Origin: Euglena gracilis
Lineage: Eukaryota > Euglenida > Euglenophyceae > Euglenales
Assembly (NCBI GenBank): GCA_039621445.1
Contig: CP154955.1
Location: 38,109,123-38,173,122, forward strand
DNA: 64,000 nucleotides
Direction of reading: 5' to 3'
Below are positions 60,101-64,000 of this stretch, piece after piece (position 1 is the first letter of the stretch; each line of letters starts with the position of its first letter). The notes under the pieces are model-generated. The model was given only the letters and a program-made list of their open reading frames with translations, did no database searches and was not told the origin of the DNA. Made by a program: the position numbers and the translations under genes.

Positions 60101-61649
60101 GGCATACGTTCTGCTGTGCAGGTGAGGTCTGTTCCCTCCCAACTCCAGTCAACGTTACCTTGGGGCTTTGCCCACCAAAAACCCCAGCCATTTGATGCTC
60201 CAATCATCATTTCCGCTGCAGAGATGAATGCGCTTCAACGGCCTTTTAATCCGGAGTTTCCACTGCCTTTCTGCCCGCTCAGAGTCAGCGACGAACAAAA
60301 ATTGGGCAGAATCATGGGACTCATCAAAAGCAATCATCATCGCAAAGGCCAACAAAACATTCTGCCGCACTTTTTGGAGCTCAGCAGACGCAAATATTGG
60401 ACCGTGATTAAAAGAATGCAGTTCATTTTATGTTCTACCCCAGGGGGGGGGTCATTGGTGGCACATATTGTTTATGCTGCATTGGGTGCATTGGGTGGGT
60501 TTTTACACAGGGATGGCCTTTTCATGGCTCAGGGAGGTCGGGCTAAACAGGAATCCCGGTTTTTGCGTCTCATGGAGGCAGGGCTGAACTTGAACCTTGG
60601 CAATCCTTTGGGTTGGATCTTTTGCCCCCCCCCCCCACCATATGCTTCCCCAATTTTTCAGGGACGGAATTTATAGATTGGGAATTTGCATCGGCGTGTG
60701 TGGCACCAACACACTTCTTGCTTGCTAATTGCTATGGTGGGGTGGGTCAACTGCCCTCCCCCCTACACCAAGCCTTCCCATACAGCCAGACATGGAGGGG
60801 CCCAAGCAGATTTCCCATAGACACACCCTAGTAGATTTCGCCTGAACCACCATTGCACACCTTTCTCTGTGCTCAGAGGAAGAGCACATTCGGTTTGTTT
60901 CGTTCGGTGATGGCCACCACAGCAGGAGAACCTCCGTTTTTCTGCCACGCCAAAAGCGACGGGCTGTAAGGCAGGACTCGCCAACCACCACAAACCTGCT
61001 CGATGCCATTCTCCCGTCGCCCCCCTTATGTCCCGCCACAAAGTTTACTTTTGAAGCACGCTTCCTGGTGTGCAGGTGAGGTCTGTTCCCTCCCAACTCC
61101 AATCAACGTTACCTTGGGGCTTTGCCCACCAAAACCCCAGCCATTTGATGCTCCGATCATCATTTCCGCTGCAGAGATGAATGCGCTTCAACGGCCTTTT
61201 AATCCGGAGTTTCCACTGCCTTTCTGCCCGCTCAGAGTCAGCGACGAACAAAAATTGGGCAGAATCATGGGACTCATCAAAAGCAATCATCATCGCAAAG
61301 GCCAACAAAACATTCTGCCGCACTTTTTGGAGCTCAGCAGACGCAAATATTGGACCGTGATTAAAAGAATGCAGTTCATTTTATGTTCTACCCCAGGGGG
61401 GGGGTCATTGATGGCACATATTGTTTATGCCGCATTGGGTGCATTGGGTGGGTTTCTATACAGGGATGGCCTTTCATGGCTCAGGGAGGTCGGGCTAAAC
61501 AGGAATCCCGGTTTTTGCGTCTCATGGAGGCAGGGCTGAACTTGAACCTTGGCAATCCTTTGGGTTGGATCTTTTGCCCCCCCCCCCCCCGCCCCACCAT
61601 ATGCTTCCCCAATTTTTCATTTTTCAGGGACGGAATTTATAGATCAGGA

Positions 61650-62880
61650 ATTTGCATTGCTATGGTGGGGGGGCACCTCCACTTCTTGCTTCCCATATTG
61701 CTATGGTTAGTAAACCCTTACATTCTCTGAGGAGGAGGACATGGATTTCCCCTGGCACCACAGCAGGAGACCCCTTTTCTGCCACGCAAAAACGGGTTGT
61801 GTGGACCGCACCACCCTGCTCGTTTTCTTCACGCCCCTTAATTGTCCCCCCACAAAGTTTACTTTATGCTCTGCTTTGCAGTGTCTGTTCTGTTCCCTCA
61901 ACTCCAATCACGTTACCTTGGGGCTTTGCCCACCAAAAACCCCAGTCATTTGATGCTCCAATCATCATTTCCGCTGCAGAGATGAATGCGCTTCAACGGC
62001 CTTTTAATCCGGAGTTTCCACTGCCTTTCTGCCCGCTCAGAGTCAGCGACGAACAAAAATTGGGCAGAATCATGGGACTCATCAAAAGCAATCATCATCG
62101 CAAAGGCCAACAACAAAACATTCTGCCGCACTTTTTGGAGCTCAGCAGACGCAAATATTGGACCGTGATTAAAAGAATGCAGTTCATTGTATGTTCTACC
62201 CCAGGGGGGGGGGGTCATTGGTGGCACATTGTTTATGCTGCAGGGTGGGCTACCAGGGATGGGGGGGTGGGGGGGTAGGCTAAACAGGAATTTGCGTTTA
62301 TGGAGGGAGGGGTTGAACCTTGGCAATCCATCCATAAATCATTTTTTTTTCTAATTTTTCAGGAATTTGCTTGTTGTGGCTACTTGCTAGCTGGTGCTGG
62401 CACACCGCCCACCCATACACACAGGGGCCCATAGCAGCTGAACTTGAACCCTTTGGGTTGGATTTTTGCCCTGAACCACCATTGCCACCAATTTTTCAGA
62501 GGAAGGAATTCGGTTTGTTCGTTGTGTGGCACCAACCATTCTTGCTGTAAGCAGGTGAGAACCGCCCTCCCCCACAGCCTTCCCATAAGCCAGCAGGAGG
62601 GGCCCTCGCCCATGCACCCAAATTTCCCCCCATTGCACATTTTCCTCTGTGCTGAGGAAGGCATTCTTTGTTTCGTTCTGTGCACAGCAGGTCTGTTCTG
62701 CCACGCCAAAACTTACCTTGGGGCTTTCCCACCACCAAAACCCCAGCCATTTTTTGATGCACAAATTTATTTCCGCTTTCTGCTGTGCATGAGCGCTCCC
62801 AACTCCAATCAACGTTACCTTGGGCTTTGCCACCAAAAACCCCAGCCATTTGATGCTCCATCATCATTCCGCTGCAGAGA
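61650..62880 (+). pseudogene. Scrambled and shortened array units
   Basis: From 61650 to 61900 and again from 62230 to 62880 the landmarks of the unit occur out of order or truncated, with two near-normal stretches between (61900-62220 and after 62900). At least one unit is collapsed. The following unit (63310-63720) has scattered single-base indels. None of these copies keeps the model reading frame. Confidence 0.7.
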
Positions 62881-64000
62881 ATGCGCAGAATCCGGAGTTT
62901 CCACTGCCTTTCTGCCCGCTCAGAGTCAGCGACGAACAAAAATTGGGCAGAATCACGGGACTCATTAAAAGCAATCATCATCGCAAAGGCCAACAAAACA
63001 TTCTGCCCCACTTTTTGGAGCTCAGCAGACGCAAATATTGGACGTGATTAAAAGAATGCAGTTCATTTTATGTTCTACCCCAGGGGGGGGGGTCATTGGT
63101 GGCACATATTGTTTATGCTGCATTGGGTGCATTGGGTGGGTATTTACCCAGGGATGGCCTTTTCATGGCTCAGGGAGGTCGGGCTAAACAGGAATCCCGG
63201 TTTTTGCGTCTCATGGAGGCAGGGCTGGACTTGAACCTTGGCAATCCTTTGGGTTGGATCTTTTGCCCCCCCCCCCTGCCCCACCATATGCTTCCCCAAT
63301 TTTTCAGGGAGGAACCCACTTTATTGATCAGGAATTAGCATTGGCGTGTGTGGCACCAAGACACTTTTTGCTGGCTTAATTCCATATGGGGGGGGTGGGT
63401 CAAACGCCCATACCCCTCCTACACCCAGCTTCCCATACAGACCAGGCATGGAGGGGCCCTGCAGCTTCCCAATAGACACACCCTGGTGGATTTCGGCCTG
63501 AACCACCATTGCCACACTTTCTCTGTGTGCTCAGAGGAGAGCACATTCTGGTGTGTTTCGTTGGGTGAGGGCCACCCAGCAGGGAGAACCTCCGTTTTTC
63601 TGCCACGCCCAAAGCGACGGGCTGTAAGGCAGGATCGCCAAACACACAAACCTGCTCGATGCCATTCTCAGTCGCCCCCTTATGCCCCCACAACGTTTAC
63701 TTTTGAGGCATGCTTTCTGCCCTGTGCAGGTGAGGTCTGTTCCCTCCTAACTCCAATCAAACGTTACCTGGCGGGCTTTGCCCACCAAAAACCCCAGCCA
63801 TTTGATGCTCCAATCATCATTTCCGCTGCAGAGATGAATGCGCTTCAACAGCCTTTTAATCCGGAGTTTCCACTGCCTTTCTGCCCGCTCAGAGTCAGCG
63901 ACGAACAAAAGTTGGGCAGAATCATGGGACTCATCAAAAGCAATCATCATCGCAAAGGCCAACAACAAAACATTCTGCCGCACTTTTTGGAGCTCAGCAG

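Larger units (their letters stand above)
33692..64000 (+). repeat. Tandem array of about 31 units, ~960 bp each, open at the right edge
   Basis: Head-to-tail repeats begin at the CACACCCTAG word near 33693. The same word recurs at about 34663, 35626, 36591, 37556, 38518, 39477, 40443, 41405, 42366, 43330, 44283, 45241, 47218, 48178, 49428, 51326, 52289, 53249, 54208, 55169, 56122, 57055, 57982, 58940, 59873, 60827 and 63482, with variants near 46266 and 50377. Spacing is mostly 927-966 bp. Units differ by scattered substitutions and small indels. Linked variants mark sub-types: CTAGTAG or CTGGTGG after ACACC, CAACAA or CAACAACAA, GCATGCTTTCTG or GCACGCTTCCTG. Two homopolymers vary in every unit: a G run after CTACCCCA and a C run after GATCTTTTG. 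The array continues beyond position 64000. Confidence 0.97.

Noticed and set aside
34639-63695. Conserved minus-strand open frames of 92-113 codons in each array unit
   Set aside because: They span predicted intron borders, lack GT-AG signals on that strand and contain out-of-frame indels between units. They appear to be antisense shadows of the plus-strand blocks.
1-64000. Bacterial or phage origin, CRISPR, rRNA, tRNA
   Set aside because: Spliced exons, very low coding density and repeat structure are eukaryotic; no tRNA cloverleaf, rRNA stretch or CRISPR spacer pattern was seen.

Overview
This is nuclear DNA of a eukaryote with a large, gene-poor genome. Coding signal appears only as short exon-like islands, usually 80-330 bases and often with third codon positions almost all G or C. 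They are separated by kilobases of AT-rich sequence, oligo-G/oligo-C runs of 8-15 bases, microsatellites and many inverted-repeat elements. There are no operons, ribosome binding sites, rRNA, tRNA or CRISPR arrays. The organism cannot be named from the window. A protist is most likely, and a euglenid would fit: GC-rich exons, fold-back elements, and at least two good exons without an AG at the expected 3' splice border. That identification is a guess.

Layout. 0-7 kb: minus-strand GC-rich exons, including two consecutive exons of a CAP/SCP (PR-1-like) domain protein at 3.26-3.89 kb, plus a GGGGTATTATTT inverted-repeat element at 4.1-4.6 kb. 7-21 kb: a dense set of terminal-inverted-repeat (TIR) elements. 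Several start with CAGG or close variants and have 8-bp target duplications, as hAT-type non-autonomous elements do. Between them lie minus-strand exons for a terminal zinc-finger/zinc-ribbon exon (11.1-11.4 kb), the C-terminal half of a RING-like finger (14.4 kb), a GC-rich exon (15.5 kb) and a TRAF-type zinc finger running into a coiled coil (16.3-16.5 kb). 21.8-28.5 kb: minus-strand exons with low third-position GC encoding several TRAF-type zinc-finger segments, probably one or two long split genes. 28-33.6 kb: more fold-back elements and a cysteine-rich plus-strand open frame at 33 kb.

The dominant feature is a tandem array from about 33.69 kb to the right edge of the window. It has about 31 head-to-tail units of roughly 960 bp, mostly very similar, with a few degraded units and one insertion. 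Each unit contains four plus-strand exon-like blocks bounded by GT...AG signals in compatible phases. A model can be traced from an ATG in one unit to a TAA in the next, giving about 192 residues over five exons and four introns. The hypervariable poly-G and poly-C tracts all fall in the predicted introns, and several exon indels are multiples of three. The last exon of one copy overlaps the first exon of the next. The predicted protein resembles nothing I recognise. The array may be a tandem gene family, a satellite built from an old gene, or an exon-repeat gene; the sequence alone does not decide.
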